Positions 36,444 to 45,912 are shown, counted from the stretch's first letter. The stretch is DNA of 64,000 nucleotides from Thermodesulfobacteriota bacterium (GCA_040757775.1 JBFLWQ010000017.1:1-64000), one strand, 5' to 3'. The notes: generated by a model not told the origin, from the letters alone. Program-made: numbers and translations.

Positions 36444-37460
36444 ATGATAATTGTAATGAAAGCAAAGGCAACAAAAGATGACCTGGAGGAGGTTGTGAGA
36501 AAGATAGAAAAATTGGGATATAAACCCCATGTTATCCAAGGGGTAGAAAGGAATGTTATTGGGGCCGTCGGTGATGAAAGGGGAAAGGCAAAACTTCAAT
36601 CCCTGGAAGTCCTTTCTGGGGTTGATAAGGTCGTTCCTATCCTTAAGCCTTATAAACTCGCTAGTCGTGACATAAAACCAGAAGGGACTATTGTCAGTAT
36701 CGATGACAAAGTAGAAATTGGCGGTAATAAGATAGTAGTTATCGCAGGGCCTTGTTCTGTTGAGAGTGAAGACCAGATTATAAAATCAGCTTATATTGTA
36801 AAAGAAGCTGGTGCAGATATTCTGCGTGGCGGTGCCTTCAAACCCCGGACTTCTCCGTACAGTTTTCAAGGCTTAGAAAAAAAGGGGCTGATTTTACTAG
36901 CTAAAGCCAAAGAAAAGGTTGGGCTCCCTGTTGTAACGGAGATAATGAACCCTAAAGACGTGGACCTGGTTGCAGAATATTCAGATATTATGCAGGTCGG
37001 GGCACGGAATGTCCAAAACTTTGCCCTTCTGAAAAAACTTGGAAGGTACAATAAACCCATATTATTAAAACGAGGCATGTCTACTACTATAGAGGAATTC
37101 TTGATGTCAGCAGAATACATACTCTCAGAAGGAAACAAAGACGTGATTTTGTGTGAGAGAGGCATAAGGACATTTGAAACCGCTACAAGAAATACCCTGG
37201 ACTTGAGTTGTATTCCGGTTTTAAAAGAAAGGACCCATCTGCCTATAATTGTAGACCCAAGTCATGCTACAGGGTTTTGGTCATATGTAGCTCCGATGTC
37301 GTATGCAGCAATTGCAGCAGGAGCCGATGGCCTGATGATAGAGGTACATCCCAATCCAGAAGATGCTGAAAGCGACGGTATTCAGTCCCTGAAACCCCAT
37401 AAATTTACTGCTCTGATGGAAAATCTAAAAGCCTATATAGCAGCCGCAGGAAGGATATGA
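36444..37460 (+). CDS. 3-deoxy-7-phosphoheptulonate synthase with N-terminal ferredoxin-like domain
   Basis: This 338-residue enzyme makes DAHP from PEP and erythrose-4-phosphate, the entry to the shikimate pathway. Residues 1-75 are the ferredoxin-like regulatory domain of the Thermotoga-type (AroF/DAHPS Ib) enzyme, implicated in feedback control. The TIM barrel has [29 protein letters not shown] and DPSHATG. It starts after TAGGAGG at 36444 and follows a Phe-rich attenuator. The next shikimate enzymes, AroB and AroQ, are encoded at 5-7 kb. Confidence 0.95.
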   Translation: MIIVMKAKATKDDLEEVVRKIEKLGYKPHVIQGVERNVIGAVGDERGKAKLQSLEVLSGVDKVVPILKPYKLASRDIKPEGTIVSIDDKVEIGGNKIVVIAGPCSVESEDQIIKSAYIVKEAGADILRGGAFKPRTSPYSFQGLEKKGLILLAKAKEKVGLPVVTEIMNPKDVDLVAEYSDIMQVGARNVQNFALLKKLGRYNKPILLKRGMSTTIEEFLMSAEYILSEGNKDVILCERGIRTFETATRNTLDLSCIPVLKERTHLPIIVDPSHATGFWSYVAPMSYAAIAAGADGLMIEVHPNPEDAESDGIQSLKPHKFTALMENLKAYIAAAGRI

Positions 37461-37502
37461 TCATAGAGTGTTAGCAACAAGGATGAATAGGCTATGGCTA
37501 GC

Positions 37503-38546
37503 TCATTGCTTATTTTTGTGCTCATTAAGAAATTTGCGCGCAAGGATAGCAGCGTGGGTCTTGGGATAACGTTTTATCACTGATTGCAAAATCTGTTTTG
37601 ATTTCTGATGATTGTGAAGATTAAAATAACTTAGACCCACCTTCAATAGGGCATCGGCAAGTTTATTGCCTTCCTTGAAATTAATCAAAACCGCTTGAAA
37701 GGCTTTAATGGCATCCTTGTATTTTCTTTGTGAGTATAAACACTCTCCTATCCAGTATTGAACGTTGTCACTTAGACTGTGGTCAGGAAACATTTCCAAG
37801 AATCGTTGAAATGTTATTAGCGACGTTTTATAGTCTTGTTGTTTGTATAAATAGAATGCCTCCTTATATAGTGTCTCTGGCTCAATGGTCTTTGGTTCAG
37901 GAGCCTTTGGTTTAGTAGTCTTTAGTTCAATGGTCTTTGATTCAGGGGTTTTTAGTTCAGTAGCCTTTAATTCAGGGGACCTGGGTTTAATGGTCTTTGA
38001 TTCAGGAGTTTTTAGTTCAGTAGCCTTTGGTTCAGTAATCTTTAATTCAGGGGGTTTTGGTTTAATGGTCTTTGGTTCAGGGGCTTTTGATTCCTCTATG
38101 ACTAATTTTTGCCCGGGCTGTTCCCTCTCTTTTTGAAGCGCCTCCTGAGTAGACTTTAGACTGCTTGTGTTGCTGCCAAGCAATATACTCTCTTTTTTTG
38201 ACTGATCTCTTTGGTTCTGGACCTTTTTAATAGCATTTTCTGCTGCCTCTTTAGCAAGCAATGCATCTTTAATAGACATCCTTTTTAGAGCATCAGATTC
38301 GCGAAAAAAAGCAACCATACCTGTTGCACTGGGTTCTTCCTGAAGAGAAAGCTTGGCCTGCTCATAGTAGAGCTCGGCGCTGTTAATTTCCGTTGGAGCT
38401 ATAGATTGAGCTCCCATTGATTTGGCTGCTTTTATAGCTGCTTCAGCCTCTATAAGCCTCCTTTCCGCAATACCTGTAGAAGCACAACCACCCTGAAAAT
38501 AAAGAAAAAAGAAAAACAAAGGACCTATTATGAATATGTGTTTCAT
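37503..38546 (-). CDS. Lipoprotein with repetitive linker and TPR C-domain
   Basis: The start is ATG 38546, after GAGGAGG, so the lipobox cysteine is near residue 21 (FQGGC|AST). An alanine-rich helical N-domain similar to DUF4398 follows. A low-complexity linker of about 75 residues is built from shuffled KxxELKTPESKTI and KPKAPEPK units, encoded by tandem DNA repeats near 37885-38095. The C-terminus has TPR/YbgF-like repeats (ALYKEAFYLYKQQDY..., YWIGECLYSQRKYKDAI...). This looks like an outer-membrane lipoprotein that reaches peptidoglycan or Tol-Pal. The repeats may vary in number. Confidence 0.8.
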   Translation of the reverse strand: MKHIFIIGPLFFFFLYFQGGCASTGIAERRLIEAEAAIKAAKSMGAQSIAPTEINSAELYYEQAKLSLQEEPSATGMVAFFRESDALKRMSIKDALLAKEAAENAIKKVQNQRDQSKKESILLGSNTSSLKSTQEALQKEREQPGQKLVIEESKAPEPKTIKPKPPELKITEPKATELKTPESKTIKPRSPELKATELKTPESKTIELKTTKPKAPEPKTIEPETLYKEAFYLYKQQDYKTSLITFQRFLEMFPDHSLSDNVQYWIGECLYSQRKYKDAIKAFQAVLINFKEGNKLADALLKVGLSYFNLHNHQKSKQILQSVIKRYPKTHAAILARKFLNEHKNKQ

Positions 38547-38754
38547 GTTAGTCCTCCTCAAGGTCTGAAAGCCCCTGTTCTCCTTGCAAAAGGGGAATAG
38601 GGTAGTAAAATAATAATACCTCTTTATAGATACAAGAGAGTCGCCCTAAATATATAAAGGGAACTGCTTAATGAAACATTCATGACCCATTGGCTCACAA
38701 AGAATGATGAAAACCTGTTCCTGACAGATTCAGGAATTGCAGCAAGGACAGCCG

Positions 38755-38842
38755 ATCCGCCTCTGGCGGGCTACTATAGGTGGTGATCTTATAACCAGTA
38801 GGACAGGCGTCCCGCCTGTCAAATGGGGATTTTCAAGTAAAA
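38755..38842 (-). repeat. Dispersed intergenic repeat, copy 2 (inverted to copy 1)
   Basis: It contains ccgcctctggcgggc, then ggtggtgatcttataaccag and taggacaggcgtc, then aaatggggattttcaag. In reverse complement these match the blocks of 5384-5452. It lies between the lipoprotein and the thioesterase gene. Confidence 0.6.
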
Positions 38843-38873
38843 ATTCCAAAGATTATTTATTAGCATATACTGT

Positions 38874-38946
38874 TTGGAAATGCAAGTACTATCCAATTCT
38901 GAAGAAGCTGAGACCATATGTAAACGCAGCAGGAAGGATATTACAA
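38874..38946 (+). pseudogene. Possible relic of a DAHP synthase 3' end
   Basis: The frame here reads PILKKLRPYVNAAGRI, similar to the C-terminus of the DAHP synthase at 36444-37460 ([14 protein letters not shown]), and gcaggaaggatat is identical in DNA. The rest of the 487-bp gap between 38546 and 39049 shows no gene. The match is short, so this is tentative. Confidence 0.35.
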
Positions 38947-39048
38947 GGAATACGACAATTCCTTGACTTTTATGTCTTTTTGATTTACTCTCTGAATAAA
39001 GGGAGAGTGTATTTGTCGCCCGATATTATAAGCTGATGGAGAGAAAAG

Positions 39049-39471
39049 ATGGATAAAAAAGTCCTGGAGGTTTTGTCCAGCAAAATCCAAAATGACCCCT
39101 ATGCACGGTTTTTAGGCATTGAATTGATAGAGATCAATAAGGGTTATTCAAAACTGAGGATGCAGCTAAAAGGCTGTATGAACAATTTTGTGGGCATTGC
39201 TCATGGCGGCGCCATCTTCAGCCTGGCAGATCACGCTTTCGCAGCAGCATCAAATTCTCACGGTACACTGGCTGTCGCCTTAAATATGAGTATTACTTAT
39301 ATTTCTGCTACTCCGGAGGGTTCACTTCTGACAGCAGAGGCGAAAGAGGTAAGTTTAACATCAAGGACAGCCTTATACAGGATAGATGTATCGACTGAGG
39401 ACAACAAGCTTATTGCCTCATGCCAGGGAATTGTTTATAGGAAAAAGAACCCTATACCCGGTATTGATTGA
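39049..39471 (+). CDS. PaaI-type hotdog thioesterase
   Basis: This 140-residue hotdog-fold protein has NFVGIAHGGAIFSLADHAFAAASN near residue 45, the catalytic block of PaaI thioesterases. It hydrolyses acyl-CoAs, probably including aromatic or hydroxylated ones, to release CoA. It starts after GATGGAGAG. Its only nearby metabolic context is a phosphoesterase and nfo, so it may act as a housekeeping enzyme. Confidence 0.88.
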   Translation: MDKKVLEVLSSKIQNDPYARFLGIELIEINKGYSKLRMQLKGCMNNFVGIAHGGAIFSLADHAFAAASNSHGTLAVALNMSITYISATPEGSLLTAEAKEVSLTSRTALYRIDVSTEDNKLIASCQGIVYRKKNPIPGID

Positions 39472-39502
39472 ACTAACGAGAGATTGAAAAAGGAATAAAG
39501 AG

Positions 39503-40231
39503 TTGAAATGGGCAGTCCTATCGGATATTCACGGAAATTTGGAGGCATTTAATGCCGTTTTGGATTGTCTCTATAAAGAGGACATTGACAGAGTAGCATT
39601 TTTGGGAGACATTGTTGGGTATGGGGCAAATCCCAATGAATGTATTGATCTCCTTAAGGATATTGCGGATATACTGGTAGCAGGTAACCACGATTACGGA
39701 GCCGTTGGATTAACTGATACCTCCGGTTTCAACTCTGCAGCAAGGGCTGCCATTGAATGGACGGCAAAGGAGTTATCAACCATAAATCGCAACTTCCTGT
39801 CAGGGGTTCACTTAATTTCCATTAGGGACGATATTACATTTGTTCACTCTACACCATACAATCCACAAAATTGGGACTACCTCTTTTACCGTGATGAGGT
39901 AACTATGAATTTTAATTCATTTCAAACCCGAATCTGTTTTATAGGACATTCTCATGTTCCTGCTGTATTCATAAGAGACGATAAAGGAAAGGTTTCCTCT
40001 TCAAAAGCCTTAATAGTTAGGCTGGAAGAGGAAGACAGGTATATTATTAACGTGGGAAGTGTGGGACAACCCCGAGATGGTATTCCTGATGCTGCCTTTG
40101 GCATCTATGATGCGAAAGAATGCGAGTTCACACTTAAGAGGTCCTCTTATGACATTGGGACTGCCCAAAAAAAGATTATGAAGGCTGGATTACCGGAACG
40201 TCTGGCGGCAAGGATAGCTATAGGCAGGTAA
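39503..40231 (+). CDS. Metallophosphoesterase
   Basis: This 242-residue calcineurin-like phosphoesterase begins at TTG 39503 with KWAVLSDIHGNLEAF. Motifs SDIHGN, GDIVGYG, AGNHDYG and GHSHVPAVF are all present, giving a two-metal site. It resembles YfcE/ApaH-type phosphodiesterases. It ends 20 bp before nfo, with which it may be co-transcribed. Confidence 0.88.
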   Translation: MKWAVLSDIHGNLEAFNAVLDCLYKEDIDRVAFLGDIVGYGANPNECIDLLKDIADILVAGNHDYGAVGLTDTSGFNSAARAAIEWTAKELSTINRNFLSGVHLISIRDDITFVHSTPYNPQNWDYLFYRDEVTMNFNSFQTRICFIGHSHVPAVFIRDDKGKVSSSKALIVRLEEEDRYIINVGSVGQPRDGIPDAAFGIYDAKECEFTLKRSSYDIGTAQKKIMKAGLPERLAARIAIGR

Positions 40232-40251
40232 GAAAAAGGGGGTTATCTCTA

Positions 40252-41118
40252 TTGCGAATAGGGGTTCATGTCTCTATCTCAGGAAAGATATTTAACTCTA
40301 TTGATAGAGCAAAGGCTCTGGGGTGCTCCGCTATACAGATATTCTCCCATAACCCCCGGGGCTGGAAGGTGCCCCCGCTTATTGATGATGACGTTAGGAT
40401 ATTTAGAAAAAGATTAAAAAAAAGTGGGCTACATCCCTTGGCAGTCCACACATCCTATCTCATTAATCTTGCTTCACCTGATGACGATTTATATGAAAGA
40501 TCCATCGACTCTTTCAAAGTCGATTTAGATAGGGCGAAAAGGCTGGATGCAACCTTCCTGGTAACCCATCTTGGGAGTTCCAGGGATAAAGATGCGCAAT
40601 ACGGGATAAAGAGAGTACGTGATGCGTTAAATCTGGTGCTAAAAAACGGCGGGCATAGAAATATAAAGATTTTGTTGGAGAATACTGCCGGTTCCGGTTC
40701 AACAATCGGTTATAATCTGTATCAAATAAGGGAGATCATCGATGCTGTGAAGGACAGAGATTCACTTGGATTATGTTTCGATACCTGTCATGGTTTCGCT
40801 TCAGGTTATGATTTTAGAGATACCAGGTCATTAGACAGCTTAATAGAGGAGATTGGTAGAATTTTAGGATTGGATAGGCTGGGGCTAATTCACCTGAATG
40901 ATTCAAAGGAGGGGATAGGGGCAGGAATAGACCGACACGAACATATCGGCAAAGGTAAAATAGGCATTAAGGGGTTCGGGCTTCTAATAAACCACCCTTC
41001 ATTGCGAGATATCCCCATGATACTGGAGACTCCTAAAAAATCCGACAAAGACGATATCAGGAACCTGTCCATAATAAAGGGTTTAAGAAAGAAGCAGGAG
41101 AAGGGCAGATGGAGTTAG
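40252..41118 (+). CDS. nfo: Deoxyribonuclease IV (AP endonuclease)
   Basis: It cleaves DNA 5' to abasic sites in base-excision repair. The 288-residue TIM barrel starts at TTG 40252 (RIGVHVSIS) and has the zinc-ligand blocks AVHTSYLIN, VTHLGSS, LLENTAGSG, CFDTCHGFASGYD and IHLNDSKEG. It overlaps larB by 10 bp. Confidence 0.94.
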   Translation: MRIGVHVSISGKIFNSIDRAKALGCSAIQIFSHNPRGWKVPPLIDDDVRIFRKRLKKSGLHPLAVHTSYLINLASPDDDLYERSIDSFKVDLDRAKRLDATFLVTHLGSSRDKDAQYGIKRVRDALNLVLKNGGHRNIKILLENTAGSGSTIGYNLYQIREIIDAVKDRDSLGLCFDTCHGFASGYDFRDTRSLDSLIEEIGRILGLDRLGLIHLNDSKEGIGAGIDRHEHIGKGKIGIKGFGLLINHPSLRDIPMILETPKKSDKDDIRNLSIIKGLRKKQEKGRWS

Positions 41119-41858
41119 GACAGCTAAAATGCCTGTTAGAAGGGGTTAAAAAAGGGGATGTTGGGATTGATGAAGCATTGGAGTCCTTGAAGACTTTACC
41201 CTTTGAAGATATTGGTAATGCAACCATCGATCACCACCGCCATTTGAGGCTTGGGTTCCCGGAGGTAATATTCGGTGAGGGAAAGTCGGATGGGGATATC
41301 ATGGCTATAGCCCAAAGGATGGTTGAGAAGGGAGAGAACATCTTAATAACCAGGATAGAGAAAAAGAAAGCCCTTAAAATAAAAAAGGCTTTCCCAGAGG
41401 CAAAATACTATCCAAAACCACGGGCAATTACAATAATAAATCAACAAATAAAAGAAGAGGGGAAGGGCACTATCCTGGTCATAAGTGCTGGTACATCAGA
41501 CATCCCGGTTGCTGACGAGGCTGTACTCGTTGCTGAGATGATGGGCAACCGGGTAGATCGCCTTTATGATGTTGGAGTTGCTGGTATACATCGGTTGGTG
41601 AGTCAGCGGGAAAGGCTTCTGCAAGCCAGTGTTCTGGTGGTTGTGGCAGGAATGGAAGGAGCGCTGCCAAGTGTAGTCGGTGGACTCGTATCGAAACCAA
41701 TCATTGCAGTTCCCACTAGCATTGGCTATGGAGCAAATTTTGGAGGAGTAACTGCCTTACTTGGGATGCTGAATTCCTGTGCCCCCGGGGTTGCTGTGGT
41801 CAATATAGACAATGGCTTCGGGGCAGGATATATTGCGGGCTTGATAAATAGGGTGTAA
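41109..41858 (+). CDS. larB: Pyridinium-3,5-biscarboxylic acid synthase, LarB
   Basis: LarB carboxylates and hydrolyses nicotinic acid adenine dinucleotide in synthesis of the nickel-pincer cofactor. The 249 residues include a PurE-like core with VISAGTSDIPVADEA and VAGMEGALPSVVGGLVSKPIIAVPTS. It is followed by larC after 4 bp. LarE and a LarA-type racemase are not in the window. Confidence 0.93.
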   Translation: MELGQLKCLLEGVKKGDVGIDEALESLKTLPFEDIGNATIDHHRHLRLGFPEVIFGEGKSDGDIMAIAQRMVEKGENILITRIEKKKALKIKKAFPEAKYYPKPRAITIINQQIKEEGKGTILVISAGTSDIPVADEAVLVAEMMGNRVDRLYDVGVAGIHRLVSQRERLLQASVLVVVAGMEGALPSVVGGLVSKPIIAVPTSIGYGANFGGVTALLGMLNSCAPGVAVVNIDNGFGAGYIAGLINRV

Positions 41859-41862
41859 GGGT

Positions 41863-43041
41863 ATGAAAATAGCCTATCTTGACTGCTTTTCCGGTATTAG
41901 TGGAAATATGATTCTGGGTGCTATGATGGATTTGGGACTGCCCAAGACCAAATTAGAAGAGGAGCTTGATAAGCTGTCCTTAAGCGGGTATGAAATAACC
42001 TGTTCAACCGAAGCCAGGATGGAGATTAACGGCTCAAGAGTTAAAGTAATCCTGAAAGAGACAGACTCTCATCACCGAAGCTTTTCTGATATTAAAAACC
42101 TTATTAACGGAAGTTCATTGGATAAAGACACAAAAGAGCTTAGTATCAGGGTGTTCCAGCGTTTAGCGGAAGCAGAAGCTAAAATCCACAAAAAGGATAT
42201 TGACGATATACATTTCCATGAAGTAGGTGCTGTTGATTCTATCGTTGATGTTGTTGGGGCAGCAGTTGGAATAAAACATTTTGGAATTCAGGAGATATAC
42301 GCTTCCAGGATTCCTTTAGGTTCAGGATTCGTAACCTGTCAGCACGGGGCACTACCCCTACCGGCACCGGCAACCATGGAACTTCTGAAGGGGAAACCGG
42401 TCTATGAATCGGGTATAATGGGAGAACTGGTTACCCCTACCGGGGCAGCCATAATTACCACATTAACGGATAAGTTTGGCAGAATGCCTTCGATGATAAT
42501 AAGTGATATAGGCTATGGTGTGGGGGACAAAGAGTTTCAAGAGGTTCCCAATTTACTCAGAGTTGTTCTTGGAGACGATGAAAGAGAAAGAGAGACTGAC
42601 AGGGTAACTGTCGTTGAAACTAACATTGACGACATGAATCCTGAGGTCTATGACTTTTTAATGGAAAGGCTCTTTGAGGAAGGCGCCCTTGATGTCTCTC
42701 TATCGCCCCTTCAGATGAAGAAGAACAGACCTTCGGTAATGTTAAGGGTAATTTGTCATGGAGGGGATAAATCCCGCGTGATTGATACCATTCTTAAGGA
42801 ATCAACATCTTTTGGGGTTCGTTATTATGAAGTGGATAGGGTGAAGGTACCCCGCAGATTGAAAGAGGTTGAAACAAGGTTTGGGAAGGTCAAGGTAAAA
42901 ATTTATCAGGATAATGATGCGGTAATTAATGTATCACCTGAATATGAAGACTGTAAGAAGATAGCAAAGGAAAAGAAAGTCCCATTGAAGAGAGTTTATA
43001 ATGAGGCGGTCAAAGAGGTTCTATCTTCTTCTAAGAATTGA
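41863..43041 (+). CDS. larC: Nickel insertion protein LarC
   Basis: LarC inserts Ni into the pincer cofactor, using CTP. The 392-residue protein begins with AYLDCFSGISGNMILGAMMDLG and has the acidic/His metal block IDDIHFHEVGAVDSIVDVVGA. In Lactiplantibacillus LarC is made by programmed frameshift; here the whole length is in one frame. The C-domain (RVTVVETNIDDMNPE) is included. Confidence 0.93.
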   Translation: MKIAYLDCFSGISGNMILGAMMDLGLPKTKLEEELDKLSLSGYEITCSTEARMEINGSRVKVILKETDSHHRSFSDIKNLINGSSLDKDTKELSIRVFQRLAEAEAKIHKKDIDDIHFHEVGAVDSIVDVVGAAVGIKHFGIQEIYASRIPLGSGFVTCQHGALPLPAPATMELLKGKPVYESGIMGELVTPTGAAIITTLTDKFGRMPSMIISDIGYGVGDKEFQEVPNLLRVVLGDDERERETDRVTVVETNIDDMNPEVYDFLMERLFEEGALDVSLSPLQMKKNRPSVMLRVICHGGDKSRVIDTILKESTSFGVRYYEVDRVKVPRRLKEVETRFGKVKVKIYQDNDAVINVSPEYEDCKKIAKEKKVPLKRVYNEAVKEVLSSSKN

Positions 43042-43117
43042 AATATTTAATTATGACTGCTTTTAAAACTTTTAATATTATGATATAGTTTCCTTAACAT
43101 TGATGGAGGTAAAAAAC

Positions 43118-43306
43118 ATGTTTGGGGTAAAACAGGAAGTCATAAAATTGGTCAAATCTCTTCCAGATGAAGTCACTGTTGATGACATAATGGCGGAATT
43201 GTATTTTAAATTGCAGGTTGATGCCGGATTAAAGGAACTTGATGAGGGGAAGGGGATCCCGCATGAAGAAGTTGAAAACCGGATGTCAAAATGGCTCTCA
43301 AGATAA
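43118..43306 (+). CDS. Antitoxin-like protein of a ParE/RelE module
   Basis: The start is ATG 43118, after ATGGAGG, giving 62 residues. The short helical protein contains VTVDDIMAELYFKLQVDAGL, similar to prevent-host-death/addiction antitoxins paired with RelE/ParE toxins. It overlaps the toxin gene by 16 bp. Confidence 0.7.
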   Translation: MFGVKQEVIKLVKSLPDEVTVDDIMAELYFKLQVDAGLKELDEGKGIPHEEVENRMSKWLSR

Positions 43307-43584
43307 AATGGTCTCCAAGGGCAGTTTCTAACCTGGAAGAAATCTGCAGTTATATCGCTAAAGATTCTGGATATTACGCCATCCTTTTTGCCAAAAAAGT
43401 AATCAAAATAGTTAAAGCTATCCCTCAATTTCCCAAATCAGGCAGGATAGTTCCGGAATATGGAGATGAGAACATAAGAGAAAAGATTTACGGAAACTAC
43501 AGGATTATCTATCGTATCAAAGACGAACTTATCGAAATTGTTGCTATCAGTTATGGCACAAAACCTTTAAATAGTATAAAGTAG
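43291..43584 (+). CDS. RelE/ParE-family toxin
   Basis: This 97-residue protein starts LKIKWSPRAVSNLEEICSYIA and contains FPKSGRIVPEYGDENIRE and YRIIYRIKDELIEIVAI, the ParE/RelE pattern. Such toxins cleave mRNA or inhibit gyrase. The pair abuts a truncated restriction gene, so it may have been inserted or retained in the decaying locus. Confidence 0.85.
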   Translation: MALKIKWSPRAVSNLEEICSYIAKDSGYYAILFAKKVIKIVKAIPQFPKSGRIVPEYGDENIREKIYGNYRIIYRIKDELIEIVAISYGTKPLNSIK

Positions 43585-43600
43585 GCGGCCATAACTTCAA

Positions 43601-44377
43601 ATGGATGGAAAATCTTTGGATATAACCGAAGAAAAACTTGGCAGGAATACAGAAACATTAAAATTTCCGAAACCTTCTGATGTAATCAAAATACTTATAG
43701 AACAAGGTGGTGGGTTTAATGATAACGATATCATCCTCGATTTCTTCTCCAGTCCAGCCACTAACGCCCACGCTTTCTTAGCCCTTAACAAAGAAGATAA
43801 CGACAACCGCAAATTCATCATGGTTCAGCTTCCCGAAAAATGCGATGAAAACTCGGAGGCTTATAAAGCCGGTTATAAAACCATCGCGGAAATCGGAAAA
43901 GAGCGCATCCGCAGGGTAATCAATAAAATCAAAGGAGAGCAGGAAGGTAACCTCGACCTGTACGGCAACGCGGAAAAACAAGACCTGGGATTTAAGGTTT
44001 TCAAGCTTCGGGAGTCTAACTTCAAAATCTGGCGTTCGGGAATAGAGACTGAAGAAGAGCTGGTCGAGCAGCTACAGCAACACCTTGAGCCTCTCGATGC
44101 GCGCGCAAAGACAGAAGATGTGCTTTATGAACTGTTTCTGAAATCCGGCGTTCCGCTTACGGCAAGGATTGAAAAAAAGAACGGCTATGTACTAGTAAAT
44201 GATAAAGAAATAGCTTTGATGCTGGGAAAAGTGAATGAAGGCATTATCAAAAAGGTTATTGCGGAAAATCCGGGGAAAGTCATTACCCTCGATAGGCTTT
44301 TTAAAAACAACGACCAGTTAAAAACCAATACCGCATTGCAGATGAAAGATTCTGGGATAGAGTTTAAGGCGGTGTGA
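43601..44377 (+). pseudogene. Type III restriction-modification methyltransferase, C-terminal remnant
   Basis: The 258-residue frame matches the C-terminal third of Mod proteins: IILDFFSSPATNAHAFLALN in place of the usual FSGSGTTAHA SAM motif, then NRKFIMVQLPE and GYKTIAEIGKERIRRVINKI. The catalytic DPPY/target domains are missing, and the motif itself has decayed. The N-terminus is cut near the ParE/RelE module. Confidence 0.85.
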
Positions 44378-44419
44378 CCAGTGAGCGTCTAATATTATCG
44401 TTTTATTTCAGGAGAGGGC

Positions 44420-45295
44420 ATGCCGGATAAAAATTTAGTATCACTAGGAAGCAATTCTTTTGAAGACCTGAAGAAAATAAATGATTATGGAGCAGAGTAT
44501 TGGAGCGCAAGGGAAATTCAGCCTCTTTTGGGATATACACAATGGAGGAGATTTGAAGACGCCATTAAAAGAGCGATAACCTCTTGTAAAAATTCAAGTA
44601 ATGAACCCTCATATCACTTTGCCGGCGCCGGCAAACCGATAGAAGGCGGAAAAGGCGCGGTACAATTGGTTAATGACTATCATTTATCCCGTTTTGCTTG
44701 TTATTTAATCGCGCAAAATAGCGATCCCAGAAAACCCGAAATCGCCAATGCTCAGAAGTATTTTGCAATTCAAACCCGCAGGCAGGAAATCACGGACGTA
44801 ATTGTTGCTGATATTGAGCGGTTGGAACTTCGCAAGCAGACATCTGAAGAATTTAAGGCATTGTCAGGCGCAGCACGTGATGCAGGAGTGCATGACAGGA
44901 TGTTCGGAGTCTTCCATGATGCCGGATATAAAGGCATGTATTGAGGGCTTGGCAGGGATGCGATAAAGAAACGGAAGAGGATACCTGAAAAAGAAAATCT
45001 CATAGACCGCATGGATACAACAGAATTGGCGGCAAACCAGTTTCGTATGACCCAGACGCGGGACAAACTAACTAGGGAACGGATAAAGGATCAACAGACA
45101 GCAATAAGAACACACGAAAATGTCGGTAAAGAAGTTAGAGAAGCAATTAAACGAATCGGCGGGACACCACCTGAACAGCTTTCCCCTGCAGAGCATATCA
45201 AACAGGTCGAAAAGCGTGTAAAAAGCGCCGCTCCTAAACTGGAACTGGAAGGAAAAGACGCAAAGGGATTGACCGGCAAACATGAAGAGGAATGA
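44420..45295 (+). pseudogene. dinD: dinD-like gene with an in-frame TGA
   Basis: Residues 1-174 (44420-44944) start PDKNLVSLGSNSFEDL and contain YWSAREIQPLLGYTQW, a BRO-N-like start, and VHDRMFGVFHDAGYKGMY. A TGA follows, then the same frame resumes with GLG.DAIKKRKRIPEKENL and continues to 45295 (QFRMTQTRDKL, QTAIRTHENVGKEVREAIKRIGG). Homologs read YGGLG here, so a single GGA-to-TGA change explains the stop. DinD is SOS-induced and inhibits RecA-filament steps in E. coli. Such genes often lie between mod and res of type III systems. Confidence 0.85.
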
Positions 45296-45344
45296 AGGAA
45301 ATCAAATATTCACGATACAAGATAATGATTCTTGAAGGGGTATT

Positions 45345-45707
45345 ATGAAACTCCACTTTGACCCGCACCAGCAATTCCAGCTTGACGCAATAGATTCCAT
45401 AGTCGGAATCTTTGAAGGACAGCCGTTAAACCGTGGCGATTTTGATTTTTCCATCGCCTATGAGAGTTACTTTTTACAGGAAGGCGGCATAGGAAACCGC
45501 CTGACGCTCGGCGAGGAACAGATCCTTGAAAATGTAAAAGTGATTCAAGAAAGAAACGAACTTGCCGTGTCGGATAGACTGGACGGAATGAACTTTTCCG
45601 TTGAGATGGAAACAGGCACGGCAGACAGGTGCGTACACGCACAGGCAGGTGGATATAAAACAGGCAAGTTTTTTAAAGATAGGAGGTTGAAGGATGCCGA
45701 TATATGA
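45345..45707 (+). pseudogene. Type III restriction enzyme Res, N-terminal remnant
   Basis: About the first 93 residues match Res N-termini: MKLHFDPHQQFQLDAIDSI, GIGNRLTL and FSVEMETGT. Homology stops exactly at METGT, where GKT of Walker A should follow; after position about 45628 the frame reads non-homologous ADRCVHAQAG. The helicase and nuclease parts are deleted. The frame runs into the fmdB-like gene by 14 bp. Confidence 0.88.
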
Positions 45708-45912
45708 ATATAGATGTGACCTTTGCGGGGAAGAATTTGAGGAACTGGTTTTTGGAAGTTCTCCAGAGGTGAATTGTCCAAAATGTAAAAAGGCAAAGGT
45801 TACGAAGTTGATGTCTGCCTGTAGCTTCAAAAGCGGCGGTAATTTTTCAAGCTCTGCCGGGAACAGCAGTTGTGGAACATGTTCATCACACAACTGCAGT
45901 TCGTGTCATTAA
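45694..45912 (+). CDS. FmdB-family zinc ribbon protein
   Basis: This 72-residue protein starts PIYEYRCDLCGEEFEELVF and has CPKCKKAKVTKLMS, the FmdB/RPA-like zinc ribbon. The tail is Ser/Cys rich (SSCGTCSSHNCSSCH). It is preceded by GGAGG. Function unknown in the family. It lies just after the res deletion junction, so its promoter may have been replaced. Confidence 0.88.
   Translation: MPIYEYRCDLCGEEFEELVFGSSPEVNCPKCKKAKVTKLMSACSFKSGGNFSSSAGNSSCGTCSSHNCSSCH

Noticed and set aside
38737-39036. 99-codon plus frame before the thioesterase gene
   Set aside because: It crosses an inverted repeat and a possible gene relic, and has no start signal or family.
44942-44944. Selenocysteine at the dinD TGA
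   Set aside because: The aligned residue is Gly, not Cys, and I see no SECIS-like hairpin directly after it. A point mutation is simpler.
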